From Paraburkholderia xenovorans LB400 (lineage in GTDB: Bacteria; Pseudomonadota; Gammaproteobacteria; Burkholderiales; Burkholderiaceae): DNA of 64,000 nucleotides. Below are positions 34,158 to 43,445 of the stretch, one piece after another. The stretch's first letter is position 1. Every line of letters starts with the position of its first letter. Position numbers and translations under genes: made by a program. Location of the stretch: the NCBI RefSeq assembly GCF_000013645.1, contig NC_007951.1:2232001-2296000 (forward strand), written 5' to 3'. The notes beneath the pieces are model-generated. The model was not told where the DNA came from and did no database searches. It was given only the letters and a program-made list of their open reading frames with translations.

Positions 34158-35204
34158 TTACTGCTGTTCGACGAGAGCGCGCGCTTCGCCGACGTGGCCG
34201 CGATACGCTTCGAAAATCTTGCGCAGCGCTTCGTCGAAAGTCGACCTGGGCGCCCAGCCGAGTTCCTGCATGGTGTTGTCGATCTTCGGCACGCGGTTCT
34301 GCACGTCCTGATAACCGGCGCCGTAGTAAGCGCCCGACGAGGTTTCGACCAGTTGCACCTGTTTGGCCGTATCCGCGTATTCCGGGAATTCGGCGGCGAG
34401 CGTCAGCATCTTGTGCGCGAGCTCGCGCACCGAGAAATTGTTGGTCGGGTTGCCGATGTTGTAGATCTTGCCCGTCGCCACGCCGTCCTTGTTCTCGATG
34501 ATCTTCATCAGCGCGCCGATGCCGTCGTCGATATCCGTGAACGCGCGCTTTTGCGCGCCGCCGTCCACGAGGCTGATGTTCTCGCCGCGCACGATATGGC
34601 CGAGGAACTGCGTGACCACGCGCGAGCTGCCTTCCTTCGGCGTGTAGATCGAGTCGAGGCCCGGGCCGATCCAGTTGAACGGACGGAACAGCGTGAAGTT
34701 CAGGCCTTCCATGCCGTAACCCCAGATCACGCGGTCCATCAACTGCTTGGAGCATGCGTAGATCCAGCGCGGCTTGTTGATCGGGCCGTACGACAGTTGC
34801 GACTCTTCCGGATCGAACTGCTCGTCCGTGCACATGCCGTAGACCTCGGACGTGGACGGAAACACGAGGTGCTTGCCATACTTGACGGCCGAACGCACGA
34901 TCGGCAGGTTCGCCTCGAAGTCGAGTTCGAACACGCGCAGCGGCTGCTTCACGTACGTGGCGGGCGTGGCGATCGCGACCAGCGGCAGGATCACATCGCA
35001 CTTCTTGACGTGATATTCGACCCACTCCTTGTTGATCGTGATGTCGCCTTCGAAGAAGTGCATCCGTTCATGATTGATCAGGTCGCCCAGACGTTCGGTC
35101 TGCATGTCCATTCCGAACACTTCCCAATCGGTCGTTTCGAGAATGCGTTTGGACAGGTGATGGCCGATAAAGCCGTTCACACCCAGAATCAGGACTTTTT
35201 TCAT
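34158..35204 (-). CDS. UDP-glucuronate decarboxylase (ArnA dehydrogenase half, separate gene)
   Basis: A nucleotide-sugar extended SDR of 348 residues corresponding to the C-terminal half of E. coli ArnA. It oxidises and decarboxylates UDP-glucuronate to UDP-4-keto-arabinose. The motif [14 protein letters not shown] lies at about 8-21, with [20 protein letters not shown] (Tyr-x-x-x-Lys) and [12 protein letters not shown] all in place. ATG 35204 overlaps the stop of the formyltransferase gene, so the two halves are translated side by side instead of fused. Longer upstream frames belong to that gene's shadow. Confidence 0.94.
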   Translation of the reverse strand: MKKVLILGVNGFIGHHLSKRILETTDWEVFGMDMQTERLGDLINHERMHFFEGDITINKEWVEYHVKKCDVILPLVAIATPATYVKQPLRVFELDFEANLPIVRSAVKYGKHLVFPSTSEVYGMCTDEQFDPEESQLSYGPINKPRWIYACSKQLMDRVIWGYGMEGLNFTLFRPFNWIGPGLDSIYTPKEGSSRVVTQFLGHIVRGENISLVDGGAQKRAFTDIDDGIGALMKIIENKDGVATGKIYNIGNPTNNFSVRELAHKMLTLAAEFPEYADTAKQVQLVETSSGAYYGAGYQDVQNRVPKIDNTMQELGWAPRSTFDEALRKIFEAYRGHVGEARALVEQQ

Positions 35205-36136
35205 GAGTAACGGGGAGTTTGGATGAGCTGGGCAAATTCGGCCGGTGTGACGACAGTCTCGCTGCCGTCGTGCTGGTGCCGCAATTCGTGGATGGCGATC
35301 GCGCGACCGTCGCCGCATATCGCGAAAATGCCATTATCGCTTACGTGCAGGCCCGCGGGCAAATCCGAGCGAAGCGCGCCGGGCGCGGCCAGCCGCGCGC
35401 GCGCCACCATGAAGCGGTGCCCGCCGAGGTCCGTGAAAGCGCCCGGATAGGGCGGCGCGACCGCGCGGATCAGGTTGTAGACCTGCTGCGCCGGTTGCGT
35501 CCAGTCGATGCGCCCGTCTTCCGGTTTGCGTCCGCCGTAATAGCTGCCGTGCGAGATATCGTTCGGCAGATGCGGCGCTTCGCCCGCCAGCAACGACGGC
35601 AGCACGCGCCACAGTGTTTGCTCGGCGGCCACCGTGACCTTGTCGAACACCTGGGCGGCGGTGTCGTCGGGCAGGATCGGCACCGGCGTTTGCGCAATGA
35701 TCGCGCCCGCGTCCGGCCTGGCGGCCATTTCGTGCAGCGTCGCGCCGGTTTCGGTTTCGCCGTGGATCACCGCCCAGTTGGTCGGCACGCGGCCGCGGTA
35801 CTTCGGCAGCAGCGAGCCGTGCATGTTGTAAGCACCTCGTGTGGCGAGCGCCAGCAACTCGACCGGCAACATGTGGCGGTAGTAGAACGAGAAGATGAAG
35901 TCCGGGCGGGCGGCGCTCACCGCGGCGCGCAGCTCGGGACTCTTCGGATCGCTCGGTGTAATCACCGGAATGCCGTGCTCGGCCGCGACGGCGGCGACGC
36001 TGCCGAACCAGATGTTTTCGGTCGGGTTGTCTTCGTGCGTGACGACGAGCGCCACGTCCACGCCGCGCGCGAGCAGCACCTGCAGACAGCGCACACCGAC
36101 GTTGTGATACGCGAATACGATGGCGCGCGGCTTCAT
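35201..36136 (-). CDS. Formyltransferase (ArnA transformylase half, separate gene)
   Basis: A 10-formyl-THF-dependent formyltransferase of 311 residues that N-formylates UDP-Ara4N, equivalent to the N-terminal half of E. coli ArnA. Catalytic features are [20 protein letters not shown] near 105 (Asn, His) and [10 protein letters not shown] near 140 (Asp). The C-terminal domain is of the methionyl-tRNA formyltransferase type ([15 protein letters not shown]). It overlaps arnC upstream and the decarboxylase downstream by four bases each, so the block is tightly coupled. Confidence 0.93.
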   Translation of the reverse strand: MKPRAIVFAYHNVGVRCLQVLLARGVDVALVVTHEDNPTENIWFGSVAAVAAEHGIPVITPSDPKSPELRAAVSAARPDFIFSFYYRHMLPVELLALATRGAYNMHGSLLPKYRGRVPTNWAVIHGETETGATLHEMAARPDAGAIIAQTPVPILPDDTAAQVFDKVTVAAEQTLWRVLPSLLAGEAPHLPNDISHGSYYGGRKPEDGRIDWTQPAQQVYNLIRAVAPPYPGAFTDLGGHRFMVARARLAAPGALRSDLPAGLHVSDNGIFAICGDGRAIAIHELRHQHDGSETVVTPAEFAQLIQTPRYS

Positions 36137-37176
36137 GGAGTGGGGCCCTGATCGAGGAGCGGCGCGGCCTGCACGGCCTGGACGACCGTCTGGCGCGGCG
36201 CTTCGGCGACGGTCGTGCCGTCGCGCTGTTCGAGAATGGTTTGCACGAGGTAGCGCGGACGCGCGCGCACCTGCTGATAGATCCGGCCGATATATTCGCC
36301 GAGCAGGCCGAGCGCGAAGATGATCACGCCGAGCAGGAAGAACGTGATCGCGAACAGCGTGAACACACCTTGCACTTCCGCGCCGATGATGAAGCGGCGA
36401 ATCAGCAGCAGCACGAACAGCGCCGCGGAGCCGAGCGACAGGATCACGCCGATGAACGACAGCCATTGCAGCGGCACCACCGAGAAGCCGGTCACGAGGT
36501 CGAAGTTCAGGCGGATCAGCGAATACAGCGAGTACTTCGATTCGCCGGCAAAACGCTCTTCGTGCGCGACCTCGATTTCCACCGGATTCTGCGCGAACGT
36601 GTACGCGAGCGCCGGAATGAAGGTGTTGATTTCGCCGCAGCGATTGATCGTGTCGATGATGTGCCGGCTGTACGCGCGCAGCATGCAGCCCTGGTCGGTC
36701 ATCTTGATGCGGGTGATGCGCTCGCGCAGCCGGTTCATCGCGCGCGAAGCCTTGCGGCGCCACAGGCTGTCCTGGCGCTGCAGGCGAATCGTGCCGACGT
36801 AGTCGTAGCCTTCGCGCATCTTGTTGACCAGCTTGGCGATTTCTTCCGGCGGATTCTGCAGGTCGGCGTCGAGCGTGATGACGATCTCGCCGCGCGATTG
36901 CTCGAAGCCCGCCAGAATCGCCATGTGCTGGCCGTAGTTGCCGTTCAGCAGAATCACGCGGGTCGAGTCGGGACGCGCGCGGAACTGCTCGGCGAGCAGG
37001 GCGGCGGATTTGTCGCGGCTGCCGTCGTTGATGAAGATCACTTCATAACCGGTGCCGAGCGCGTCGAGCGCGGGATAGAGGCGCGCGAACAGCGCAGCCA
37101 GACCGGCTTCCTCGTTGTACACCGGGATGATGACCGACACTTCCGGTGCGACGGCGCGATGTTCCGAATAAATCAT
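36133..37176 (-). CDS. arnC: ArnC, undecaprenyl-phosphate Ara4FN transferase
   Basis: A GT2-family glycosyltransferase of 347 residues that moves formylated aminoarabinose from UDP to undecaprenyl phosphate. The nucleotide-binding start VSVIIPVYNEEAGLAAL, the metal motif TLDADLQNPPEEI (DAD) near 97 and TDQGCMLRAY near 158 are clear. Two C-terminal transmembrane segments (FIGVILSLGSAALFVLLL and FAITFFLLGVIIFALGLLG) anchor it in the inner membrane. It overlaps the next gene by ATGA. Confidence 0.95.
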   Translation of the reverse strand: MIYSEHRAVAPEVSVIIPVYNEEAGLAALFARLYPALDALGTGYEVIFINDGSRDKSAALLAEQFRARPDSTRVILLNGNYGQHMAILAGFEQSRGEIVITLDADLQNPPEEIAKLVNKMREGYDYVGTIRLQRQDSLWRRKASRAMNRLRERITRIKMTDQGCMLRAYSRHIIDTINRCGEINTFIPALAYTFAQNPVEIEVAHEERFAGESKYSLYSLIRLNFDLVTGFSVVPLQWLSFIGVILSLGSAALFVLLLIRRFIIGAEVQGVFTLFAITFFLLGVIIFALGLLGEYIGRIYQQVRARPRYLVQTILEQRDGTTVAEAPRQTVVQAVQAAPLLDQGPTP

Positions 37177-37182
37177 TTCCGC

Positions 37183-38334
37183 TTATTTTCCGTATTGTTC
37201 GCAAATTTCATTGACCGCGCGGCATACGCGCTCCACGTCGCCTTCGTTCATCAGCGTGAAAAGCGGCAGCGTGACGGTGGTCGCGCCGAACCGCTCCGCA
37301 TGCGGAAACATGCCTTCGCTGAAGCCGCGCGCGCGGTACAGCGAGAACAGGTGGATCGCCGGGTAGTGCACGCCCGAACCGATGCCGCGCTCTTTCAGTT
37401 GGCCCATGAAGCCGGCGCGGTCGATCGAGAGTTTTTCGAGCGGCAGCGTGATCTGGAACATGTGCCAATTGCTGTTTTCAAAGTCAGCAAACGGCAGGCC
37501 GACTCCCAGTTTCGTCGCCGCGCCGCCCTCGAAGCCCGCGAAATACGCGCGCACCAGTTTCCTGCGCTGCGCGAGAAAGCGCTCCAGATGCGGCAACTGA
37601 CCGAGGCCGACGCGCGCGGCGACGTCCGTCAGGTTGTACTTGCCGCCGAGCACGTCGCAGTCCATGCCGTCGAAGCCGGTGCGCGTGATGCCTTGCAGGC
37701 GGTATTTCTGCGCAAGGATGGCTTCCTGCTCATTGTTCAGCACGAGTGCGCCGCCTTCGATCGAGGTGAGGTTCTTGTTCGCATGGAAGCTGAACGAGAC
37801 CATGTCGCCCAGCCGGCCGATGCGCTCGCCTTTCCACGTCGAGCCGAACGCCTGCGCGGCGTCTTCGATCACGCGCAGCTTGTGGGCGCGGGCAATGGCA
37901 TACAACCGGTCCATATCGACCGGCAGGCCCGACAGATAGACCGGAATCAGCGCTTTGGTGCGCGGCGTGATGGCCTTTTCGAGCAGATCGAGGTCGATGT
38001 TGCGGGTGACCGGGTCGATGTCGGCGAACACCGGCGTCGCGCCGACTTCATAGATCACGTTGCTGGTCGAGACCCACGAGGCCGGCGAGGTGATCACCTC
38101 GTCGCCTTCGCCCACGCCGGCAATGCGCAGGCCGATTTCCAGCGTCGCCGTGCCCGAATTGAACGTGCGCACCGGGCGGCCGCCGCAGAATTCGGAGAGC
38201 GCCGCTTCGAATTTCTGGTTCTGCGGGCCGGTGGTGATCCAGCCGGAGCGCAGCACGTCGGCGACGCCCTGAATCGTTTCCTCGTCGATTTCGGGTTTCA
38301 CAAAGGGCAAAAACGGGACTGTTGACTGGCTCAT
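37183..38334 (-). CDS. arnB: ArnB, UDP-4-keto-arabinose aminotransferase
   Basis: A PLP-dependent aminotransferase of the DegT/ArnB type, 383 residues, that makes UDP-Ara4N from the 4-keto sugar using glutamate. The PLP Lys lies in SFHANKNLTSIEGG near 185, with DAAQAFGS near 158 contacting the cofactor. The ATG at 38334 gives the usual start (MSQSTVPFLPFVKPEID). It is followed after six bases by arnC. A 240-bp spacer with two hairpins precedes it. Confidence 0.95.
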   Translation of the reverse strand: MSQSTVPFLPFVKPEIDEETIQGVADVLRSGWITTGPQNQKFEAALSEFCGGRPVRTFNSGTATLEIGLRIAGVGEGDEVITSPASWVSTSNVIYEVGATPVFADIDPVTRNIDLDLLEKAITPRTKALIPVYLSGLPVDMDRLYAIARAHKLRVIEDAAQAFGSTWKGERIGRLGDMVSFSFHANKNLTSIEGGALVLNNEQEAILAQKYRLQGITRTGFDGMDCDVLGGKYNLTDVAARVGLGQLPHLERFLAQRRKLVRAYFAGFEGGAATKLGVGLPFADFENSNWHMFQITLPLEKLSIDRAGFMGQLKERGIGSGVHYPAIHLFSLYRARGFSEGMFPHAERFGATTVTLPLFTLMNEGDVERVCRAVNEICEQYGK

Positions 38335-38467
38335 GAATGCTTCGCTCGATTGAAAGGGGGCGCAGCCCGAAGGGCGCGAACTAAACCACACACCATGCGC
38401 AACCAGGGCCGCGACTAAAACGGGGCGCAACCGCGCAGCATACCGTGGTCAACCTTACGTATTCCTT

Positions 38468-38520
38468 AGCCGGCCGGATCGCCGGCTCATGGTCTTTGCC
38501 GCCTGCGTCTGTGCAGGCGG
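38468..38520. other. Two hairpins in the spacer before arnB
   Basis: AGCCGG and CCGGCT at 38468-38487 (eight-base loop), and CCGCCTGC with GCAGGCGG at 38499-38520 (six-base loop). Neither is followed by a T run on either strand, so they are not classic terminators; they may set relative expression of the genes on each side. Confidence 0.4.
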
Positions 38521-38577
38521 TGCCGGCAATAAACAGTAATAGATTGTGGCCGGCACGCCGCCGCCGGGCCGTTACCT

Positions 38578-38949
38578 CTAGCTGCGCGCCAGTACCAGCA
38601 CGCCGATCAGGATGATGCCGATGCCGATCATTTTCTGTACCGACAACACTTCGCCGAACAGGTACCACGCCGCGAACGCATTGACGACGTAGCCGAGCGA
38701 GAGCATCGGATAGGCGATCGACACGTCCACCCGCGACAGCCCGACGATCCACACGGCCACGCTGATCACATAACAGGCCAGCCCGCCGATGATGGGCGGC
38801 TGGGTTGCGAGGCGAAAGGCGATGGGCAGGATGTTCGCACGGGTGAATTCGAAGTGTCCAACGGCATTCGTTCCGGCTTTGAGCAGCAACTGCGCGCCGG
38901 CGTTCAACGTGACGCCCGCAAGAATGCAAAAGAGGGAAATCGGGTTCAT
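38578..38949 (-). CDS. ArnE/ArnF-like small EamA/SMR transporter subunit
   Basis: A four-helix membrane protein of 123 residues in the EamA/SMR fold. The first helix carries the typical Ala-Gly-Ala-Gln motif (LNAGAQLLLKAG), and YVISVAVWIVGLSRVDVSIA with YPMLSLGYVVNAFAAW matches ArnE/ArnF, which flip undecaprenyl-phosphate-Ara4N across the inner membrane. Only one such gene is present instead of the arnE-arnF pair, so it may act as a homodimer. It lies between arnT and arnB in the same direction. Confidence 0.85.
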   Translation of the reverse strand: MNPISLFCILAGVTLNAGAQLLLKAGTNAVGHFEFTRANILPIAFRLATQPPIIGGLACYVISVAVWIVGLSRVDVSIAYPMLSLGYVVNAFAAWYLFGEVLSVQKMIGIGIILIGVLVLARS

Positions 38950-38974
38950 TGAACGGTCAGATCCTGATATGGGG

Positions 38975-40711
38975 TCATTGTTGTGCTTTTTCCACCGGAG
39001 CCGGAGCCACGGCCGCCGGCGCGCCGGGCGCGGCGCGCGGCTTCTCGACCACCACGCGGCGCGAGTCGCGGGCGATCACCTGCATCGGCAGGCCTTGCTT
39101 GAGGAGCCGGTCGTAGGTCGGCGGCGGGATCAGCGCGAGCGCGTAGCGGTCGGCCTTCCAGCGCTCGATCCACGCATCGACGGACGGGATCCATTTCTGC
39201 GGTTCGACGGACACGCCGAACGCCAGTTCGTCGGGATGCTCGACCATGATCATCGCGTGGTCGACATAGAACGGCAGCGTGTGGTCGAGCACGCCCACCG
39301 AGTAGAACGGCGTATCCGCCGGCAACCTCGCGATCTCCGCCTTGATGGCGGGCGCGAGCGGCGCACCGGAGCTCAGGCGGCCGAACACGTCGTGACCCGT
39401 ACCGGCGATGGTGCCGAGCAGCAGCCAGGCGGCGCCGAAAGTGGCGAGCGCGCCGAGGCTGCCGGCCCGGCTGCGGCGATTCAGCCACAGCGCGGCCAGC
39501 GTCAGCACGAAGGCGACGGCGAGCGCCGCCAACACCCACGTGCGGTATTCGGCATACAGTTCGGCCGGATTGCGGGCACTGCCGAAACGCGGCAGGAACA
39601 GCGCGCCGAACGCGGCCGCGACGAGAAAGAGCGCATAGCCGGCGAGGTGGCGGCGCAACTGGCCGCGCGTGACGAGCGGCAGGTACAGGCCGATCAGAAG
39701 CGCGATCGGCGGCGCGATCGGCAGCGTGTAGGACAGCAGCTTCGAATGCGACGCACTGAAGAACAGGAAGATGAAGACAGTCCACGTCAGCATCAGCGTG
39801 ACCGGCGCGAAGCCGTTCGGCTGGCGCGGCAGGCGCCATGCGTGGCGCACGCTTTGCAGCGTCACCGAGAGCCACGGCAGGAAGCCCACCAGCAGCACCG
39901 GCACGAAGTAGTAGAACGGCCCCGGACGGTTCTGCTCAGGCGTCAGATAGCGCTTGAACTGCTGAACGATGAAAAAGAAATTGAGGAATTCCGGGTTGCG
40001 CTGCTGCACCAGCACGAACCACGGCGTGACGATCGCGAAGAATACGATCAGGCCGCCGATCAGATGCAGGCGCTTCCACACGGCCCAGTCGCGCGCGATC
40101 AGTGTATAAAGCACGAGCACGGCGCCCGGCAGGATCACGCCGACGAGTCCCTTGGACAGCACCGCCAGCGCCATCGAGCCCCAGCACACCCACATCCAGC
40201 CGCGCACGCAGGCGGTGCGCAGGTTGGGGCGCTGCGCGAGCAGCAGCGCGCACAGCGTCAGTTCCATCCAGAACGACAGGCCCATGTCGAGCGTGTTGAA
40301 GTGGCCCATCAGGTTCCAGTACGGCGAGGTGGCCAGCACGATCGCCGCAAACACGCCGGTCGCCGCGTTGAACGCGCGCGCGCCGGTGAAGCCGATCAGC
40401 AGCACGCCGGCAAAGCCCGTCAGTGCGGTATAAAGCCGCGCCTGCCATTCGCCGATGCCGAACCACGCGAACGTGAGTGCGTTCGCCCAGGTCTGTAGCG
40501 GCGGCTTCTCGAAATACTTGTAGCCGTTGTAGCGCGGCGTGATCCAGTCGCCGGTGACGAACATCTCGCGCGCCATTTCGGCGTAGCGGCCTTCGTCGCT
40601 CGGCAGCAGGTGGCGCCAGCCGAGCGGCACGAACCAGATCACGGCGAGGGCCAGCACCAGCAGCAGAATCGTGGTGCGGTTGAGCGGTAGCCTGGAAGGC
40701 GTATCGTTCAT
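38975..40711 (-). CDS. arnT: ArnT, lipid A aminoarabinosyl transferase (GT39/GT83 family)
   Basis: An inner-membrane transferase of 578 residues that moves Ara4N from undecaprenyl phosphate to lipid A in the periplasm, lowering the negative surface charge. The periplasmic loop after the first helix has the family motif LLPSDEGRYAEMAREM with the catalytic acid residues, then GYKYFEKPPLQTW. About twelve hydrophobic segments precede a C-terminal periplasmic domain. ATG 40711 follows a weak AGG. It is the first gene of the arn cluster here. Confidence 0.93.
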   Translation of the reverse strand: MNDTPSRLPLNRTTILLLVLALAVIWFVPLGWRHLLPSDEGRYAEMAREMFVTGDWITPRYNGYKYFEKPPLQTWANALTFAWFGIGEWQARLYTALTGFAGVLLIGFTGARAFNAATGVFAAIVLATSPYWNLMGHFNTLDMGLSFWMELTLCALLLAQRPNLRTACVRGWMWVCWGSMALAVLSKGLVGVILPGAVLVLYTLIARDWAVWKRLHLIGGLIVFFAIVTPWFVLVQQRNPEFLNFFFIVQQFKRYLTPEQNRPGPFYYFVPVLLVGFLPWLSVTLQSVRHAWRLPRQPNGFAPVTLMLTWTVFIFLFFSASHSKLLSYTLPIAPPIALLIGLYLPLVTRGQLRRHLAGYALFLVAAAFGALFLPRFGSARNPAELYAEYRTWVLAALAVAFVLTLAALWLNRRSRAGSLGALATFGAAWLLLGTIAGTGHDVFGRLSSGAPLAPAIKAEIARLPADTPFYSVGVLDHTLPFYVDHAMIMVEHPDELAFGVSVEPQKWIPSVDAWIERWKADRYALALIPPPTYDRLLKQGLPMQVIARDSRRVVVEKPRAAPGAPAAVAPAPVEKAQQ

Positions 40712-41152
40712 GGATTTCAACCTTTGTGGCGACGCCGCGCGGGCGGCGAAGCGGTGTTGTTCGGAACTGGCGACCGGCCAGGCGAGGCGGCCCTCCGCGC
40801 AGCAACCGGCGCTGCGCGGGACTGCCGTGCGCAAGGCGCGCGTGCGTCAGACTCTGCGCGCCGCATTCTGGTTGCCCGCGAGCGCAGCCGGCGTTGGCGG
40901 CGGTGGCTTTTTCGCCTGCCGTCGACAGCGCGCGGCCGGAACGCGCAGCCGTGGCCAGCTGCCGGTACTGCCTTCGATGGCGCGCAGTGTACGTGATCGG
41001 CCGCCGCGCGGACAGGGCGCGTAGTGAGCCCGGCGAGTCAGCCGGGCAGCGCGAATGCGGCCGGCACTCGCCGGGCACGCAGCGCGAACGCACCGGGCAC
41101 GGGTGCGGCGCGCCGCGGCCAATCCGCGCCGGAGCGGCTGCACGGCACGCGC
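40712..41152. other. GC-rich spacer upstream of arnT
   Basis: About 440 bases of very GC-rich DNA with overlapping frames on all strands but no ribosome site or motif. It probably holds the promoter of the arn cluster. Confidence 0.4.
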
Positions 41153-41527
41153 CTACGCTTCGATCAACAGCGCGGCCGCGACCTTGCGACCCTCGGCCAT
41201 CAGAATGTTGTAAGTGCGGCAGGCGGCCTTGAAGTCCATCGTTTCGACGCCGATGCGCTTCGCGCTCAGCGCGGCGGTCAGGCGTGGATGCGGAAAGCGC
41301 AGCCGCCCGCCGCTGCCGAACACGACCACCTCGGGCGCGGAATCGACCAGCATGGCGAAGTGCTCGGCGCTCAGTTGCCCGAAAGAGGAGACGGGCCAAG
41401 GGATGACCGGTGCGTCCGGCAGCACGAGAAGGCTGCCGGAATGGCGCACCAGATTGATTTCGACGTAGTCGACGCCGTAACCGGTGACGGTGTTGAGGGC
41501 GCCGCTCGAATCCTGATGTAATTTCAA
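41153..41527 (-). CDS. Mth938-like domain protein (DUF498)
   Basis: A 124-residue protein of the Mth938/NDUFAF3-like family. Core motifs are GYGVDYVEINL, PWPVSSFGQLSAEHFAML and VVFGSGGRLRFPHPRL. Bacterial function is unknown; eukaryotic relatives help assemble respiratory complex I. I chose the TTG at 41527 since the conserved start KLHQDSSGALNTVTGY follows at once; the longer open frame to 41680 contains no conserved sequence. It may share its upstream region with the divergent alaA gene. Confidence 0.85.
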   Translation of the reverse strand: MKLHQDSSGALNTVTGYGVDYVEINLVRHSGSLLVLPDAPVIPWPVSSFGQLSAEHFAMLVDSAPEVVVFGSGGRLRFPHPRLTAALSAKRIGVETMDFKAACRTYNILMAEGRKVAAALLIEA

Positions 41528-42062
41528 ATTGGTTTTCCGAAGTCGTCGTGAGACATCATGCGTGTTGGCGGCCTGACCGGGCAGCGCCCGGGCGGGGCGA
41601 TTCGACGCGAGCGGGACACGCGAATGGGGCAGCAGCGAGGCAAAAGCGGCCGAAAAGGCTTGCCGTTGCGGTTGGTGCATTGCGGAAGTCGGCCAAAATC
41701 CGCTAAATTATAACTTTTTAGCCGCCTTGCGGCGCCCCTCGCTCATATGCCGCCACAAGCCGCGCTGAGTCGGCGGGTGCGGCCCACCGGCTACCCGCCT
41801 TGGTTTTGCCCGCTTTCGGCCGCTTTTCGTCTGCTGTGTCTGTGTTCGCCATCGCGAGGAGGGTGCGCGAAGCGGCTTGGCGCAGCGGCTCGACGAATGG
41901 GCTCTGTAATGGGCTCTGTGATTGACCTGACCCGATCCGCGTCCGCCGGCCGTCGCGTGCCGTCGCCGTCCGTGCCGCGTCCGGATTCCCCATATCGGCA
42001 AACCTGCCCGGCCCTGTTGCCGTTGCCCGCGCCGGTTTGCCCCAGCCATCAACCAGGATGAA
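41528..42062. other. Divergent spacer between the Mth938-like gene and alaA
   Basis: No gene. On the minus strand a TATAAT hexamer at 41712-41707 is a possible -10 for the Mth938-like gene. A tandem GGGCTCTGT word lies near 41900-41920. The alaA ribosome site AGGA is at 42055. Confidence 0.45.
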
Positions 42063-43313
42063 GTGCCCGCCGTGAAACCGATACTCAAATCCAACAAGTT
42101 GTTGAATGTCTGCTACGACATTCGCGGGCCCGTCCTCGAACATGCGAAGCGGCTCGAAGAAGAGGGCCACCGCATCATCAAGCTGAACATCGGCAATCTG
42201 GCGCCGTTCGGCTTCGACGCGCCGGACGAAATCATTCAGGACATGATCCTGAACCTGCCGGGTTCGTCGGGTTATTCCGATTCCAAGGGGGTGTTCGCCG
42301 CGCGCAAGGCGATCATGCATTACACGCAGCAAAAGGGCGTGCACGGCGTGGAACTGGACGACATCTATATCGGCAACGGCGCCTCGGAGCTGATCGTGAT
42401 GGCGCTGCAAGGGTTGCTCAACGACGGCGACGAAGTGCTGCTGCCCGCGCCGGACTACCCGCTGTGGACCGCCGGCGTGAGCCTGTCGGGCGGCACGCCG
42501 GTGCACTACATCTGCGACGAATCGAATAGCTGGATGCCCGATCTCGACGACATTCGCGCGAAGATCACGCCGAACACGCGCGCGCTCGTGGTCATCAACC
42601 CGAACAACCCGACCGGCGCGCTGTATTCGGACGAACTGCTGCTCGGCCTGATCGAGATCGCCCGCCAGCACGGCCTCGTGATCTTCGCCGACGAGGTCTA
42701 CGACAAGATCGTCTACGACGGCAAGAAGCATACGTCGATGGCGGCGCTCTCCGAAGACGTGCTTACGGTCACGTTCAATAGCCTGTCGAAGAGCTACCGG
42801 TCGTGCGGTTATCGCGCCGGCTGGATGTTCATCTCGGGCCTGACCGCCGGCGAGAACCGCCGCCACGCCAAAGACTACTTCGAAGGGCTCGGCATTCTGG
42901 CTTCCATGCGCCTCTGCCCGAACGTGCCCGGCCAGTACGCGATCCAGACCGCGCTCGGCGGCTACCAGAGCATCAACGACCTGATCGTGCCGAGCGGGCG
43001 CCTGTACAAACAGCGCGAACTCGCGTATGACATGCTGACGGCGATCCCCGGCGTGAGTTGCGTGAAGCCCGAAGCGGCGCTGTACATGTTCCCGCGCCTG
43101 GATCCGAAGATCTATCCGATCCAGGACGATCAGCAGTTCATCCTCGACCTTCTGCTGGAAGAGCGCGTGCTGCTCGTGCAGGGCACCGGCTTCAACTGGC
43201 CGACGCCGGATCACTTCCGCGTCGTGTTCCTGCCGAACGTGGACGACCTTGCGGATTCGATCAACCGGATCGCGCGTTTCCTCGACGGCTACCGCAAGCG
43301 TCACACAGCCTAG
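42063..43313 (+). CDS. alaA: AlaA-like alanine aminotransferase
   Basis: A class I PLP aminotransferase of 416 residues that makes alanine from pyruvate and glutamate. The sequence closely follows E. coli AlaA: VCYDIRGPVLEHAKRLEEEG, INPNNPTGALYS near 178 and FNSLSKSYRSCGYRAGW near 240 with the PLP Lys, then FRVVFLPNVDDL near the end. The GTG at 42063 follows AGGATGA. The gene precedes hom and thrC, so it belongs to an amino-acid biosynthesis block. Confidence 0.93.
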   Translation: MPAVKPILKSNKLLNVCYDIRGPVLEHAKRLEEEGHRIIKLNIGNLAPFGFDAPDEIIQDMILNLPGSSGYSDSKGVFAARKAIMHYTQQKGVHGVELDDIYIGNGASELIVMALQGLLNDGDEVLLPAPDYPLWTAGVSLSGGTPVHYICDESNSWMPDLDDIRAKITPNTRALVVINPNNPTGALYSDELLLGLIEIARQHGLVIFADEVYDKIVYDGKKHTSMAALSEDVLTVTFNSLSKSYRSCGYRAGWMFISGLTAGENRRHAKDYFEGLGILASMRLCPNVPGQYAIQTALGGYQSINDLIVPSGRLYKQRELAYDMLTAIPGVSCVKPEAALYMFPRLDPKIYPIQDDQQFILDLLLEERVLLVQGTGFNWPTPDHFRVVFLPNVDDLADSINRIARFLDGYRKRHTA

Positions 43314-43445
43314 CGCACAATAGGAACCGGGCGCACGGCCGGCGCGCCTCACAGCAAATACGTCTGGGCGCATGCCGCGCCGCGCGGACCGCGCCGGACC
43401 CGAAGCCCGTTTACTTTTAATCATCTACTCGAAAACACACGCTGC

